From Alopecurus myosuroides (Eukaryota > Streptophyta > Magnoliopsida > Poales > Poaceae): a stretch of 64,000 nucleotides of DNA. The notes under the pieces are model-generated. The model was given only the letters and a program-made list of their open reading frames with translations. It made no database searches and had not been told where the DNA came from. The first letter of the stretch is position 1. Each line of letters begins with the position of its first letter. The position numbers were made by a program, and so were the translations under genes. Location of the stretch: assembly GCA_028641055.1 (NCBI GenBank), contig CM054062.1, positions 236,480,376 to 236,544,375 on the forward strand, written 5' to 3'. Shown piece after piece: positions 36,036 through 48,571 of the stretch.

Positions 36036-36395
36036 ACGAAAGGGATTTCGTGTTGTCATGTTTATACGAAAGAGATTTCGTGTCCAGGTGCTTATGCGAA
36101 AGAAATTTCGCGTCTTGGTGAGCCCATACAAAAGAGATTTTGTGCTAGGATGCTTATGCGGAAGAATTTTCGCGTCTTGATGTGCCCATACGAAAGAAGA
36201 TTTCGTGTTTAGGATACTTACGCGAAAGAAATTTCGGGTCTTGATATGCCCATACGAAAGAAATTTCGTGTTAGGGTGCTTATGCGAAAGAATTTTCGCG
36301 TCTTGATGTGCCCATACGAAAGAAGATTTCGTGTTTAGGATGCTTATGCGAAAGAAATTTCGCGTCTTGATATGCCCATATAAAAGAAATTTCGT
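36036..36395. repeat. Tandem array of 12 short hairpins in Y
   Basis: Twelve units of 16-17 bases have the form arm-spacer-arm, alternating between ACGAAA...TTTCGT and GCGAAA...TTTCGC. They begin at 36036, 36066, 36096, 36128, 36158, 36190, 36222, 36254, 36284, 36316, 36348 and 36380. Pairs repeat every 62-64 bp and four units form a 126-bp higher-order repeat. Unit 4 is ACAAAA...TTTTGT, a double compensatory change. Tandem repeats in the 3' region are known for Tat/Ogre elements. Confidence 0.85.
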
Positions 36396-36815
36396 GTTAG
36401 GGTGCTCAACCGAGAAAAAATCCGCGTCTTGATGAGGTATGCAGTGATGTCATCGCGCACTTGTTCGTTCTGGCTGCTCCCGATGGGACGTGACGAAGCG
36501 GAGCAGGGCGCGCGGGCCTACCTTGTCAGCTTTTTGACCGGAGACGATAGGTCGTGTCCAGTTTTCCCGTTGGCCACGCGCTGTAAATGCGCACGATCTT
36601 CTGTAAAGAACGTGCCAGAGTAACTGTTTGCTGCCGCTTCGTTTCCGCTTCACGCGTTGCAGCCGCGATGGGCGCCACGTCGCTAAATCCACGACTTGGA
36701 TGAACCCAGTTTGTGTATAAATAATGACCCTTTGGAGAGGGGAATCTCCCGTCCCTTTGTTCACCTTCTTCCTCCTCGCGCGCACCTCTTTCTCTGCAAG
36801 CACAAAAGAGCTCCA
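36396..36815 (+). promoter_or_regulatory. Promoter and leader of the Y antisense gene
   Basis: A TATAAATA box lies at 36716-36723, about 93 bp before the ATG at 36816, followed by a pyrimidine-rich leader. X2 has the same box before its antisense gene (49437-49444). Upstream is the hairpin array. Confidence 0.55.
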
Positions 36816-37720
36816 ATGTCAGGAGGGAAGAAACGCAGCGCCGCCACGTCGTCCTCGAAGGATGTGACAAGTGCATCTGCGCCGCCTCTCGTGAACACAG
36901 GCGATTGGCGCCGCGAACACCACCAGGAAAAGCATCACCGAGATGCGGCAGGAGGGGTTGCTCCCGGCAGACCGCGTGCGCTTGTGCAAGAAGGAGGAGG
37001 TCCCCAACCCCCTCGCTAATGAGCGTGTGTTCTTCTCCGAGCACGTCTCCAGTGGACTTTCTCTCCCTCTCCACCCCTTCCTACTCGGTCTGCTGTATGT
37101 GTACAACATACAGTTGCATGACCTCCCTCCAAACGCGATTCAACACATATCGTGCTTTATCGTGCTTTGTAAGTGCTTATTGGGGATCCGCCCGCACTGG
37201 GGCCTCTGGAAGGCTATCTTCAAGGTGCGGATCTTCCAGGAGAGGGCGCAGCCAGGCGAGAAGGAGGGAGAGCCGCTGCGCACCGGAGCCTTCGGGATTC
37301 AGGCGAATAAAGACATCCCCTACCTGGAGATGTACTTCGTTGACTCGGCGCAGGGGTGGAGGAAGAAGTGGTTCTACGTCACCAACACCAGCGCGAATGG
37401 AGCTCTAGAGTTCCAGCCATTCGCAACTCTGAAGCGAAGGAGATCCTGGCTGCACAAGCTCACCGCTGAAGAAGGTAAAATCGTTGCTCCCCTACTAGCG
37501 AAGGTGGTGAACTTCCGCGATAAGGTGCTGGGAACTCCGTTGAATGGGATACACCTGTCGGGTGTGTTTCTTCGTCGAAGGATCGAGCCCCTTCAGGAGA
37601 GGCCATCCACCATGTGGGAGTACCAGGGCGCCAAGGACCCGAGCCGTGCCTGCGAGGATATTCTTTCTAACCTGAGTTCGAGAGGAAGATCGCGTCCATC
37701 ACCAAGCTGAATGACGAGTG
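36816..37720 (+). pseudogene. Antisense cargo gene of Y, N-terminal part, frameshifted
   Basis: ATG at 36816 gives a Lys/Ser-rich N-terminus (MSGGKKRSAAT). One extra base near 36910 moves the conserved part into another frame (36943-37710). That part shows the hallmarks of the same family as the X2 gene: EGLLPADRVR, then FFSEHVSSGLSLPLHPF and NAIQHISCFIVLCKCLLGI. A further frameshift occurs near 37675, and the gene then abuts the reversed gag-protease, so the 3' exons are missing. The family is Transposase_28-like ('putative gypsy type transposon'); function unknown. Confidence 0.7.
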
Positions 37721-39664
37721 CGGCGTGTCCTGGTCGGTATACTCGAGGAGGATGGTCTTCTTTGGAGAAAGTTATCGATTGATCTGCCATCTTCAGGTAT
37801 TCTGGTTTGGACGGTGGATTTTGTACTGCCATGACCACTTGGCGTGTGTTTGTCTTCTGGACCCTTTGGGAGGGGCAGACCTTCTGTATCATTCCTAGTA
37901 GTCCCTGAGGGTTCGGGTATCCATTGTTTCCCTGGTTTGTCGCGGGTGGCGCTGGCATCGCGGCCAATGTCGCGTTCTGATGTCCTGGTGGAGGTAGGGG
38001 CTGTGGCGGCTGGCCTCCTCCTAGGAGTTGCGGGTATCCCTGGTTGACTGCGGCTATGTTCTTCCTCGTGTAAGCCTCGTGGTTGTCCTGAAATTTTCGT
38101 CAGTCCTTTAGGAGATGAGTTGCCTTGGTCTTCCTTGTGCGCTTATCTGTGAATAGATGTAGCGTACAGTAACCGTCAAGGTCTTCCTCGGGAGTTTTGT
38201 CATCTGGTTTTGGCTTCCATTCGCGATTTCCACGAGGCCCGTTGTCACGATTTTTGGTGAATTCTGCTGCCACCAGTTCTTCATGATCGTCGTGGTCGTA
38301 GTGTCTCCTTTTCTTTTTTCGACCGTGGAGATCTTCCTCCGGTGCGGGTGAGAATGCTTTCTCGTTGCGCACGGAGTCTTCACCGTTGTCCCATCTGTCG
38401 GCTATTGCCATCAATTCTCCGATGGTTTTGGGCGCAGCTCGTCCCAGTTCTTCTCGGAAAGCAGCACGCCGAGCTCCTTTGGTGAAGGCCTTGGCCGCAA
38501 CTTCTTCGGATATGTTTCCCGCCGTATTCTTGAGCGTGGTCCATCGCTGAATATATTCGCGAGTAGACTCGCCACTCTTCTGTCTGCACGCCAGCAGCTC
38601 CTCTATAGACGCGGGTCTTTTGTACGTTGCTTGGAAGTTTTTGCGGAAGTCGTAAGTTAGATTGTCCCATGATCTGTAGCATGCCCGCGGTCTTCTTTCA
38701 AGCCAGCTGCGTGCAGCGCCTACGAGGTGTAGGTTCAGGTACTGCATGGCCGTTGCCTTGTTCCCACGTTGGCATTTTACTGCCGTGAGGTAATCTGATA
38801 ACCAAGACTTGGGCTCTAGCAACCCGTCGTACTTCAGGACTTCCGTCGTGAGTTTGAATCTTTTGGGCATTGGCGCCTCGCGGATTTCGCGGCTGAAGCA
38901 CAATGCGCAGCATGCTTCCTCGTTGGAAGATGCGGATAGTGATCGTGCACGGTTCCTGATTGCTTGGGCCATGTTGACTCTGTTATGCGTGATGTCGTTG
39001 CACGCGTCGTACTCAGGCCGGTCGCGGTAATCCTCCTTCCGCGGCTCCCTATTGCGGTGTCGCGAGCGACTGCTGTGATGTCGTGGACTCCGATCACGAT
39101 ATCTCGGGCTATCGTCGCTGCTACTCGCACTATCACCACGGCGCCGGGCTTCTTTCCCTCGGGGGCGGCGAGGTGATTCCTTCCTTGGAGGCGACGTACT
39201 CCCGCGTCGGCGGGGTGTTTCCTTGTCCTTCCGAGGGGTCTTTTCAGTTTCTTGCGCTGTCGCGTGCCTGCGAGCTTGGGCGGCAATTTTTGCGGCTGCC
39301 ATGCCTAGCCCCTTCTGGACATGTCGATATTGCTCTGCACAGGGGTCATTCTCGCCCGGTTGGTTCTCCTGTAGGTATTTGGCTGCTGCCAAGACTACGG
39401 CGGCGGGAGTCGTCGGGTGCATGTTGTCGTCGTCGTCGACGTGCCTGAGGGATGTCTCGAGTGTCTTGCTGATTCCGCTGAGGGATTCGCGATCCATGGA
39501 GGCAGTCTTCGAGACGTATCTCTTTTTCGAGGGATTGTTTCCCACCGAGCGAGTTTGGGAGAGGGCCGCACGGCGCGCGCTTGACTCATCCGCCACTTTC
39601 TTTCGTGCTTCTAGATTCTTGCGAGCTTCATTGATCAGTCGACCTGCTCGCACCAGATGATAGT
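37593..39664 (-). pseudogene. Y gag-protease fragment
   Basis: The frame enters from Z2 at 39664 and is open to TGA at 38100-38102, then continues in frame to about 37593. From the N-side it has an Arg/Ser/Glu-rich segment, the gag capsid domain (about 38880-38420, with SWLSDYLTAVK and ARSWLERRP), and a zinc knuckle starting CTLH near 38160. The stop replaces what should be its last Cys (H-x4-Cys spacing). The following part has the stretch leading to protease (KEDHPPRVYRPGH), but similarity ends near 37690, before the catalytic motif. The first dozen codons of the frame beyond 39664 belong to the Z2 LTR. Confidence 0.75.
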
Positions 39665-42600
39665 TGTAACATCCCTGATTTTTGGAAAACTCAAAAATCA
39701 CAAAAATTTGAAACTTTTTGTTTTCATGTTATGCAAGTCACCAAAAACCAAATGAGATGCAAGAAACAAAAGAAAACAATATATGATCTAATGTTTTGGA
39801 AATGAAAATCCAATATACCTCTATTCCATAAACCCTAAAACCCTCTCAAATGAATTTTCTCACATAAAGAAAACCATTTTATCTTTAGCAAACTTTATTA
39901 CATAAAAGGTTTTCAATTCAAATATTACCTTGAAAGTATTTTATGGCAACACCAATAAAAGATTTATAACCCTTAATGAAGTTCTAAGCCCCAAAGGTAT
40001 TTGATGAGAATAAAATTGTTAGTAATAACTTTTAGTTGTTATTCCAAGTTTTAAACAATAAGGTGTGAAAATAAAATGCATTACTTGAAAATAACATAAA
40101 ATAGGCATTTGAAAACAATATTATGACTTGTGGTTTTATTCTAAATTTTATTGATCAACAATAATAATTAATTGATATAAACTAATAAAATAACATTAAG
40201 TTACTATTAATAAATCCTTCATATCCTAAAATTATTAATTATGAAAATGGTTTGAAAATGACTTCCAAAAATATTATTTGAAATGTTTAATGCCTCTAAA
40301 ATTTTTATTTAATCAAAAACCTCATTTTTTTTCTATTTTCTATTTTAAAATTGTAGTAAGTACTATTTGTGAATTAATTATAATTTCAAGACATAAAAGA
40401 GATGAAAACACTTTGAAATGGTTTTGGAAAATAGTATTTGATCTTTATAAAGCCACTGAAATTTTATTTGACTGATAATCATATTTTATTATTTTCTAAA
40501 TTAAAAATCACATTAATCACTATTAAGGACTTATTACAATTTTCAAAATTCAAAAAAATAAAATATGTTGAAATGGTACAAAAATGATATTGTTTGAAAG
40601 GGCTTGACATTTCAAGATTTTACAATTTTATTTGAGGTCAAATGGACTAATAAAACAAAAGTTATTAAAAACAGAAATAAAAAGAAAAAGAAAAGGGGGT
40701 GATGACGTCATGATGACATCATCGTCATCTTCAACCCACAGGAAACGGCAGTGACCGTTTCTTCCCAAAAAAAAATTCGCGTTGATTGCGAGCGTTTCAG
40801 AGAGGGATTGAATGCCCCGTTTCCATCCCCTTATAGCCCTATCCCTCCTCTCTATTTCCCCTCTCCTCCCTCTCCTTTTTATGCCCGTAGACCACCGCAA
40901 TAGCTCGCCGGAGACAGAACCTACCGCCGCCGTGCTTCGCGAATTCCGGCCAGGTGAGACCAAACGAGAGCCCGAGACCACCCCTATCCTTTTTCTTTTA
41001 ACCGTGCGCAACCCCCTGACCTCGTTTCCGATTTTGTTCGCAGCGGGATCACCGTCGTTGCGCATACCCGAGGCTCACCGGAGCATTCACCGCCCCTGCC
41101 TCTTTACGCCGTCACCCCGGGAAGAGAGAAGCACCGCCGTGGGTACCATCGTGCTCATCGTGACGAGCTGAGCGCCGTAGTGCTCTTCGTTGAGCTCAAG
41201 GACCACCGGAGCATCGTCCCCGTCTTTTTTCGAGCAGCGCGCCGCCGTCACCTCCATTTCCGGCGACCTCCCGCGCTGCCAGGTACCCCTAGCTCATCTC
41301 AGCCATCGGATCTGTCGCAACGGCCAGGATTAGATGACTTACGCGAAGAGGTATCGACCAATAGATTTGCGCCGCGTCAGCATGCGTATAATTTACTTAT
41401 TCGTCGCTCGGTGCAACGCACGGCCGGCCCAAGCCCATTCCCTACCCATCGCCCTGCGTGGCAGATAAGCACTTCTCGGCCCAGCCTGTCTCTGGAATTA
41501 ATTTCCAAATAAAATGAAATAGCAATTTTGCAGATTAGTCCATGTATCTTGTAATCATCATAACTTTTGATCCATAAGCCCAAATTTAGCAAACTTGGAC
41601 TTTTTGAAATCCCCTGGATCTATAGAATCTTTTAGCACTGGCCAAATTCAAATTTGACAAAATTAAATTTGTTCAAATTCAAATATGTTTGTTTGATGAA
41701 ATTTGGCATAGTTCAAATTCTACAAATCCAAAAATTGTAAATAAAATATATTTGGAAACCTTAGGATGTGTACTTTCATATCCTCTGTTCCAAAATAATA
41801 TTTGAACAAATTAAAATTGAATTTAGAATTTAGTTGTCTATTTGAGTATTTTTGACATAGATTAATTTCTATAAATAATTTCAATATAATTCCTTTTGCA
41901 AAATTGTTCCATTTGACAACCTTGAACCAGAAACAACCTTGCCCAACCATTTTGGACATCCTTGGACCATGGCCATGTGTTTTTGACCAAAAACCCAACC
42001 TAGTGATTCATCCATCTTTACCATGTCTTAGGAATTGTTTTCAACTGTTTTTCCCTGATGTTATGTCTCTTTGGAGCCAAGCCAAGTCCTTAGAATGTGT
42101 CATTCACATATATTACCAAGTAGTGAACCTCAAACACTAGTACTATAGGTTTCTATCTACTCCTCCATCCCCCTATTCTTGCTTCAAGAAACCATCAAGT
42201 TAGCAAATGGAAAACAAGACTCAAGAAATAGAAGGTTCTTCACTTTCAACTTGGTGGCAACATGAGGAGCTATGAGGAATATCATTGAAGAAATTGAAGG
42301 AAGGACATAGACTCCACAACAACAAGAAGAAACTCAATGAAGTACAGGAGTATGAAGAAAATCAAGGAGAAGACATTTTCCTCTCTCTTCCTATCCCTTC
42401 CATTTCTTTCTTTTCAAATTGACTTAGTGGTATTTGTGCCCATCCCATACCCAAACCAATTAGTGAAGTGAAAACCATGAAGACTATCAAGACCAAGAGA
42501 AGCACCACACCAAGGAAGGAAACAACTTAGGTGGCATGATGATGATCTTCAAGAAGGCAATCACATGAGGTCTAGAAGCAATCCACACAAGTTGAAGTAT

Positions 42601-44396
42601 AACAAGTTATTTTTGTCCAACCATTGACCCAAATGGAAAACCCAAGACTTAGTAATATTTTCCCTTTGATGATGAAGTTAGTAGGCCTACCCTAACCACA
42701 ATGGAATATACTAACATAGTCACTCAAATATTTTTGAAGGTGAATATGACCAAGTGTTTGCATGTATTACTTTAGTTGAAGAAGTAATATGTTTATTCTT
42801 AATGAACTCTTGGAACTTCCTCGACAAGTATGGTTATAATAAAGTTAGTCTTCTACAAACTCAACCTAGACCATCTCAAGTAAACCCTTGGAAATTACTT
42901 AACATATGAAACCAAGAAAGAATGAATCTTTCAAAACTCAAACCTTGACCTTGTCCTAGCCAACTTGGTTACATCCCTTTTTCCATGGTTGTTGCTTTGT
43001 ATGTTTTCTTCACTTGCTTGTTTGTTTGATAGTATGTTTGTTATTGTGTTTTCAATGAATAGATTATACGGAGAGCAACGATCTTTTGTGAAGAGAGTGT
43101 GATAGCTTCACCAACTTCAACAAGGCAAGTAACACACCATCAACTACCCATTATTTTCTATATGCATTAGTTGATTTTGAGTAGTATGCATGATAGGAAT
43201 TTTTAATAAGTTATATTATGTTATGCTATTATCCTAGTAGTGTGTAGCCATCCCTTATACCTTGTTATTTTGATATCCTTTGAACTTAGTAGATGCTATG
43301 CAATGTTACAAATTGTTTTACTAGATGTTGAGGAAAAATTCTAAGTATAACTAATGAATGAACCACCTGGGTGGAAGTGGTAAGACTAGTTTATGTTGAG
43401 TGTTGCCTTAGGGCCCTTTTCTAAGGGTTATTCCACTTGAGGTTGTCACTTGAGGATGGCCACCCAGGAACAAAGAGATTACTATGTCCTTCTAAGTTTA
43501 GTAGCTTCCCGTGCAGCCTTTAGTCATATGGGCTCTGTCTTGATCCATTAAGTTGAATGAACTCACTAGGCTTACCAGCAGATGTAGCATAATTATAGGT
43601 GGCACGGGTAAGCCAAACTGTGGTGGAATTTCTTCTGAAAGATATCGTCTCAATCTTCTCATTTCCTTAATGCACTCAGGGTGTATAGGATGTTTGGGCT
43701 GATTTGAGTCTGAAGGTGAAAGTGCACAAACTCTGCAGAGTCAACAAACTAAGATCTTAGCCGTGTCCCCGGTTATGGACAACTATGAGCAGCTGGACAA
43801 GGAAGGACGGAAGAATCACATCACCATTTTCAATAATTAAAATTTTGACCAAGTGAACAGTAGTTGTGGTGCTTGGATCTTAATCCAATGTTGCCACCCC
43901 TTTGAAAAGAAAAGTTTGTTTTACAAAAGTGATAGGAGAAAACTGGCCTTATGCAAAACTTAGCCAAAACTCCACTCAGCCAAATAAGCATGTAGTATTA
44001 GTCTTGCCATTTATATCCACCATAGTGTTACTTTCCAATACATTAAATTATATTGACTCCCTTGTGGCTGCATATTCCATATTGCAGATGATTCTGAAGA
44101 CGAGTGAGGATTTCGTTTAGGATCTCGAGACTATCGCCAACATGTTTTGCCTGTGGCACATGAAGAAGATGGGCTCAATGTTGTTCTATGTTTTCCGATG
44201 TATTTCTTTGTTTTCTGCTAGTCTTCTAAGACTATGCAAGTTGTAATCCTATTTTGTAAAGACTGGATCATGTGATGTAATAGAATTTGATGCATTTGCA
44301 TGATATTTCATTTTGTACTGTGGTGCTAGCAATTGATCCAGGGACTAGCACAATAACACATGTGTCCTTACATTATTTAAATGTGGGAACGCTACA
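39665..44396 (+). repeat. Z2 5' LTR (4732 bp)
   Basis: It starts TGTAACATCCCTG and ends GGGAACGCTACA. TGACGTCA (40703-40710) with a diverged second copy TGACATCA (40714-40721) lies upstream of CTTATAG near 40830. The GC island is about 40730-41480. The palindrome set is at 43731-43783, unchanged in sequence from Z1. ORFs in the GC island are not supported as genes. Confidence 0.88.
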
Positions 44397-46212
44397 AAAT
44401 GGTATCAGAGCATTGTGCTGCCTGTAGAATTCGAGACCCTTAGGTTTGGAAGCCATTTTTGATCATGTTATTATCTCCTTAGAGTATTTTGGATCCTAGC
44501 GGCATAGTGAGATGAAGCGGCCCGGACAACTTTACGTCTCCACGGACACGAGACCGTTCCCTGATTGGCTAGCGGGTGCCAGTATCTCTCACTATAGTGA
44601 ATATCCAATTTGCAACAAGTTGTTAATAACCCCTTGATCACCCTAGGATTGAAAACTTTCTATGTTCAAACTTTCTAGAAACAAAACAATCATCTTAATC
44701 TTTCTCATATCCTCTCATCTATTATTCACCTTCAAATTTTCTAGATGACCTCCTCCTCAATACCATCAAGACAGGAATGTTGATGACCATACCAAGAAGT
44801 GCAAGAAGTATTTTCACCACATGAAGACCTACACTCAAGATTTTTGAAGAACTTGAAGAAAAACATAGACTTCCCAACAATCAAGAACACCTCAAGACAT
44901 GGAGAGAAGAATATGAAGAAAAGCTCAAGAAGGTATAGACGAGACCACCAATCTAGTTACTTGGTTAGAACAACGTTAACGTGTTAGTGTATTGATCATA
45001 CCAATGAGTGTGGTATGACAATATTAGTGTTTTCTAAAAACTATGTTGTTTGGTGTGATGAATGTGTTGATATATGTTTGTTATGTGTTGTTTGCAAGAT
45101 GAGTTTCCTTGATCTGCTAATTTGGATAAGAACCTTCCTTAGCCATCTTTCTAAATCTCTACTCATTCCTACTAGACCAAACCTAACACCATACTCATTC
45201 ACCAACCATAGTGAGAACCATTTGGAATCATACAACCTTTACCATATTGATACACAAGCCATCCCATTGGAGGAATGCTAGTATCAAATTTCTTTCTTTT
45301 GTGTGAAGGAACAATCACATCCCCATGATCAATGCCAACTACCTCATAAGGAGCATCAAACCAATCAACAAGTGAAGATAGACAAGTGGACTCAAAGTTG
45401 CATGAGCTATGAAGAATGGTAGCATACCACACCAGGAGGATAAGAGATGAAGAAACACAACTATCAAGTTTGTGTTACATAGGAGTTTTACGCAACCCAC
45501 TAGTTGAGAAATGATAGTTGGCTCAAGTTTGTCTTACAGGGTGCAAACTTTCTGTTAGACAAGTGAGGTGACCTAGTGTTATTAAAAAAGATTCATTAAT
45601 CCAAGTATAAGGTAATGATTGGGTGCAACATGGATTAGCCCCCATGGTGACTACCCACATTATTTACTTTTGCTATGAGGAATGTTAAATCTGAGTGACA
45701 TACCTATTAGAGAGAGGACGATGTTAAGCCTAAACCATGGAATGGTAGAATACAATAATGACCCTATGTTAGTGAAAACGTACTATTTTCGATGAGGATC
45801 AAGCCAACCTTGGAGCTATCAAGCAATGGAAGTTTTCCTACCATGAGAGTTTCCTTAGAAATAGCATAGCGTTTGCCTTCAAGGATGACAACAACAAGAT
45901 GGAAGATTGCAAAGGATATCAAAAGACCAAGTTGAGAGTGAACCAAAGACTTTTGATTGACCCAAAGAGTGACCCCTCAGTGTCAAAGGTAGTTCAGCAG
46001 ATCTATGTTGGTGTACAGCTCTACCGCGAAGGAAAGTTTTACTCAAGCCAATCTCAAATCAATCTACACACCAATCTAATGAAAATAGACTACCCACCTA
46101 AGATTATTTTAAGGGTGGTAGCCCACCCAGTTGTTTTGGAATCCAGTTACCCAAATCTTTCTTTCTAACCTTCCCAAATCTCGGGACGAGATTTCTTTTA
46201 AGGGTGGTAGTC
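44397..46212 (+). other. Z2 internal region (1816 bp)
   Basis: The initiator-Met primer site TGGTATCAGAGC is at 44400-44411. The region includes two blocks missing from Z1 (about 44455-44640 and about 45350-45795). No gag or pol is visible. The hairpin AAATCTCG-GGA-CGAGATTT is at 46176-46194, the polypurine tract at 46195-46210, and a duplicate tract near 46105-46120. The frame 45899-46168 matches the end of the Z1 frame. Confidence 0.7.
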
Positions 46213-48571
46213 TGTAAAATCCCTGATTTTTGGAAAACTCAAAAATCACAAAAAATTGAAACCTTTTGTTTTCATGTTATGAAAGTCACCAAAAACCAAA
46301 TGAGATGCAAGAAACAAAAGAAAACAATATATGATCTAATGTTTTGGAAATGAAAATCCAATATACCTCTATTCCATAAACCCTAAAACCCTCTCAAATG
46401 AATTTTCTCACATAAAGAAAACCATTTTATCTTTAGCAAACTTTATTACATAAAAGGTTTTCAATTCAAATATTACCTTGAAAGTATTTTATGGCAACAA
46501 CAATAAAAGATTTATAACCCTTAATAAAGTTCTAAGCCCCAAAGGTATTTGATGAGAATAAAATTGTTAGTAATAACTTTTAGTTGTTATTCCAAGTTTT
46601 AAACAATAAGGTGTGAAAATAAAATGCATTACTTGAAAATAACATAAAATAGGAATTTGAAAACAATATTATGATTTGTGGTTTTATTCTAAATTTTATT
46701 GATCAACAATAATAATTAATTGATATAAACTAATAAAATAACATTAAGTTACTATTAATAAATCCTTCATATCCTAAAATTATTAATTATGAAAATGGTT
46801 TGAAAATGACTTCCAAAAATATTATTTGAAATGTTTAATGCCTCTAAATTTTTTATTTAATCAAAAACCTCATTTTTTTTATTTTTTCTATTTTAAAATT
46901 GTAGTAAGTACTATTTGTGAATTAATTATAATTTCAAGACATAAAAGAGATGAAAACACTTTGAAATGGTTTTGGAAAATAGTATTTGATCTTTATAAAG
47001 CCACTGCAATTTTATTTGACTGATAATCATATTTTATAATTTTCTAAATTAAAAATCACATTAATCACTATTAAGGACTTATTACAATTTTCAAAATTCA
47101 AAAAAATAAAATATGTTGAAATGGTACAAAAATGATATTGTTTGAAAGGGCTTGACATTTCAAGATTTTACAATTTTATTTGAGGTCAAATGGATTAATA
47201 AAACAAAAGTTATTAAAAACAGAAATAAAAAGAAAAAGAAAAGGGGGTGATGACGTCATGATGACATCATCGTCATCTTCAACCCACAGGAAACGACAGT
47301 GACCGTTTCTTCCCAAAAAAAAAAATCGCGTTGATTGCGAGCGTTTCAGAGAGGTATTGAATGCCCCGTTTCCATCCCCTTATAGCCCTATCCCTCCTCT
47401 CTATTTCCCCTCTCCTCCCTCTCCTTTTTATGCCCGTAGACAACCACAAGAGCTCGCCGGAGACAGAAACTACCGCCGCCGTGCTTCGCGAATTCCGGCC
47501 AGGTGAGACCAAACGAGAGCCCGAGACCACCCCTATCCTTTTTCTTTTAACCGTGTGCAACCCCCTGACCTCGTTTCCGATTTTGGTTCGCAGCGGGATC
47601 ATCGTCGTTGTGCATACCCGAGGCTCACCGGAGCGTTCACCGCCCCTGCCTCTTTGCGCCGTCACCCCGGGAAGAGAGAAGCACCGCCGTGGGTACCATC
47701 GTGCTCATCGTGACGAGCTGAGCGTTGTAGTGCTCTTCGTTGAGCTCAAGGACCACCGGAGCATCGTCCCCGTCTTTTTCCGAGCAGCGCGCCGCCGTCA
47801 CCTCCATTTCCGGTGATCTCCCGCGCCGCCAGGTACCCCTAGCTCATCTCAGCCATCGGATCTGTCGCAACGGCCAGGATTAGATGACTTACGCCAAGAG
47901 GTATCGACCAATAGATTTGCGCCGCGTCAGCATGCGTATAATTTACTTACTCGTCGCTCGGTGCAACGCACAGCCGGCCCAAGCCCATTCCCTACCCATC
48001 GCCCTGCGCGGCAGATAAGCACTTCTCGGCCCAGCCTGTCTCTGGAATTAATTTCCAAATAAAATGAAATAGCAATTTTGCACAATAGTCCCTGTATCTT
48101 GTAATCATCATAACTTTTGATCCATAAGCCCAAATTTAGCAAACTTGGACTTTTTGAAATCCCCTGGATCTGTAGAATCTTGTAGAACTGGCCAAATTCA
48201 AATTTGACAAATTTAAATTTGTTCAAATTCAAATATGTTTGTTTGATGAAATTTGGCATAATTCAAATTCTACAAATCCAAAAATTGTAAATAAAATATA
48301 TTTGGAAACCTTAGGATGTGTACTTTCATATCCTCTGTTCCAAAATAATATTTGAACAAATTAAAATTGAATTTAGAATTTAGTTGTCTATTTGAGTATT
48401 TTTGACATAGATTAATTTCTATAAATAATTTCAATATAGTTCCTTTTGCAAAATTGTTCCATTTGACAACCTTGAACCAGAAACAACCTTGCCCAACCAT
48501 TTTGGACATCCTTGGACCATGGCCATTTGTTTTTGACCAAAAACCCAACCTAGTGATTCATCCATCTTTAC
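46213..48571 (+). repeat. Z2 3' LTR, first 2359 bp
   Basis: It aligns with 39665-42020 at about 98%. It starts TGTAAAATCC, one change from the other Z LTRs. TGACGTCA is at 47251-47258. It ends at TTTAC (48567-48571), the left target bases of X2. Confidence 0.88.

Larger units (their letters stand above)
34940..39664 (-). mobile_element. Y: Tat-lineage non-autonomous retrotransposon, 5' part cut off by Z2
   Basis: Read on the minus strand, the gag enters at 39664 (its start and 5' LTR lie right of Z2, outside the window). It runs to about 37690, meets an oppositely oriented gene (36816-37720, plus), then a hairpin-repeat region, and ends with the 3' LTR (34940-35396). The layout matches X but the sequence is clearly different. 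Protease is truncated before its active site and all of reverse transcriptase, RNase H and integrase is missing. Confidence 0.8.
39665..48571 (+). mobile_element. Z2: second giant-LTR element, 3' LTR interrupted by X2
   Basis: 5' LTR 39665-44396, internal 44397-46212, 3' LTR from 46213 to 48571, where X2 enters. The remaining half of the 3' LTR is outside the window. It is the same family as Z1 but a different subgroup: the LTR ends, palindrome set and tail align well while the GC island differs. The LTRs differ at about 2% of sites by eye, so it is older than Z1 and W. The left flank is Y gag. Confidence 0.88.

Noticed and set aside
36036..36395. CRISPR-like appearance of the hairpin array
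   Set aside because: The genome is a plant, the spacers are repeated rather than unique, and units are alternating hairpins inside a Tat element.
40812..41171. ORFs in the Z2 LTR islands (also 47361-47816)
   Set aside because: The two LTR copies differ in length and frame after small indels; no protein signature.
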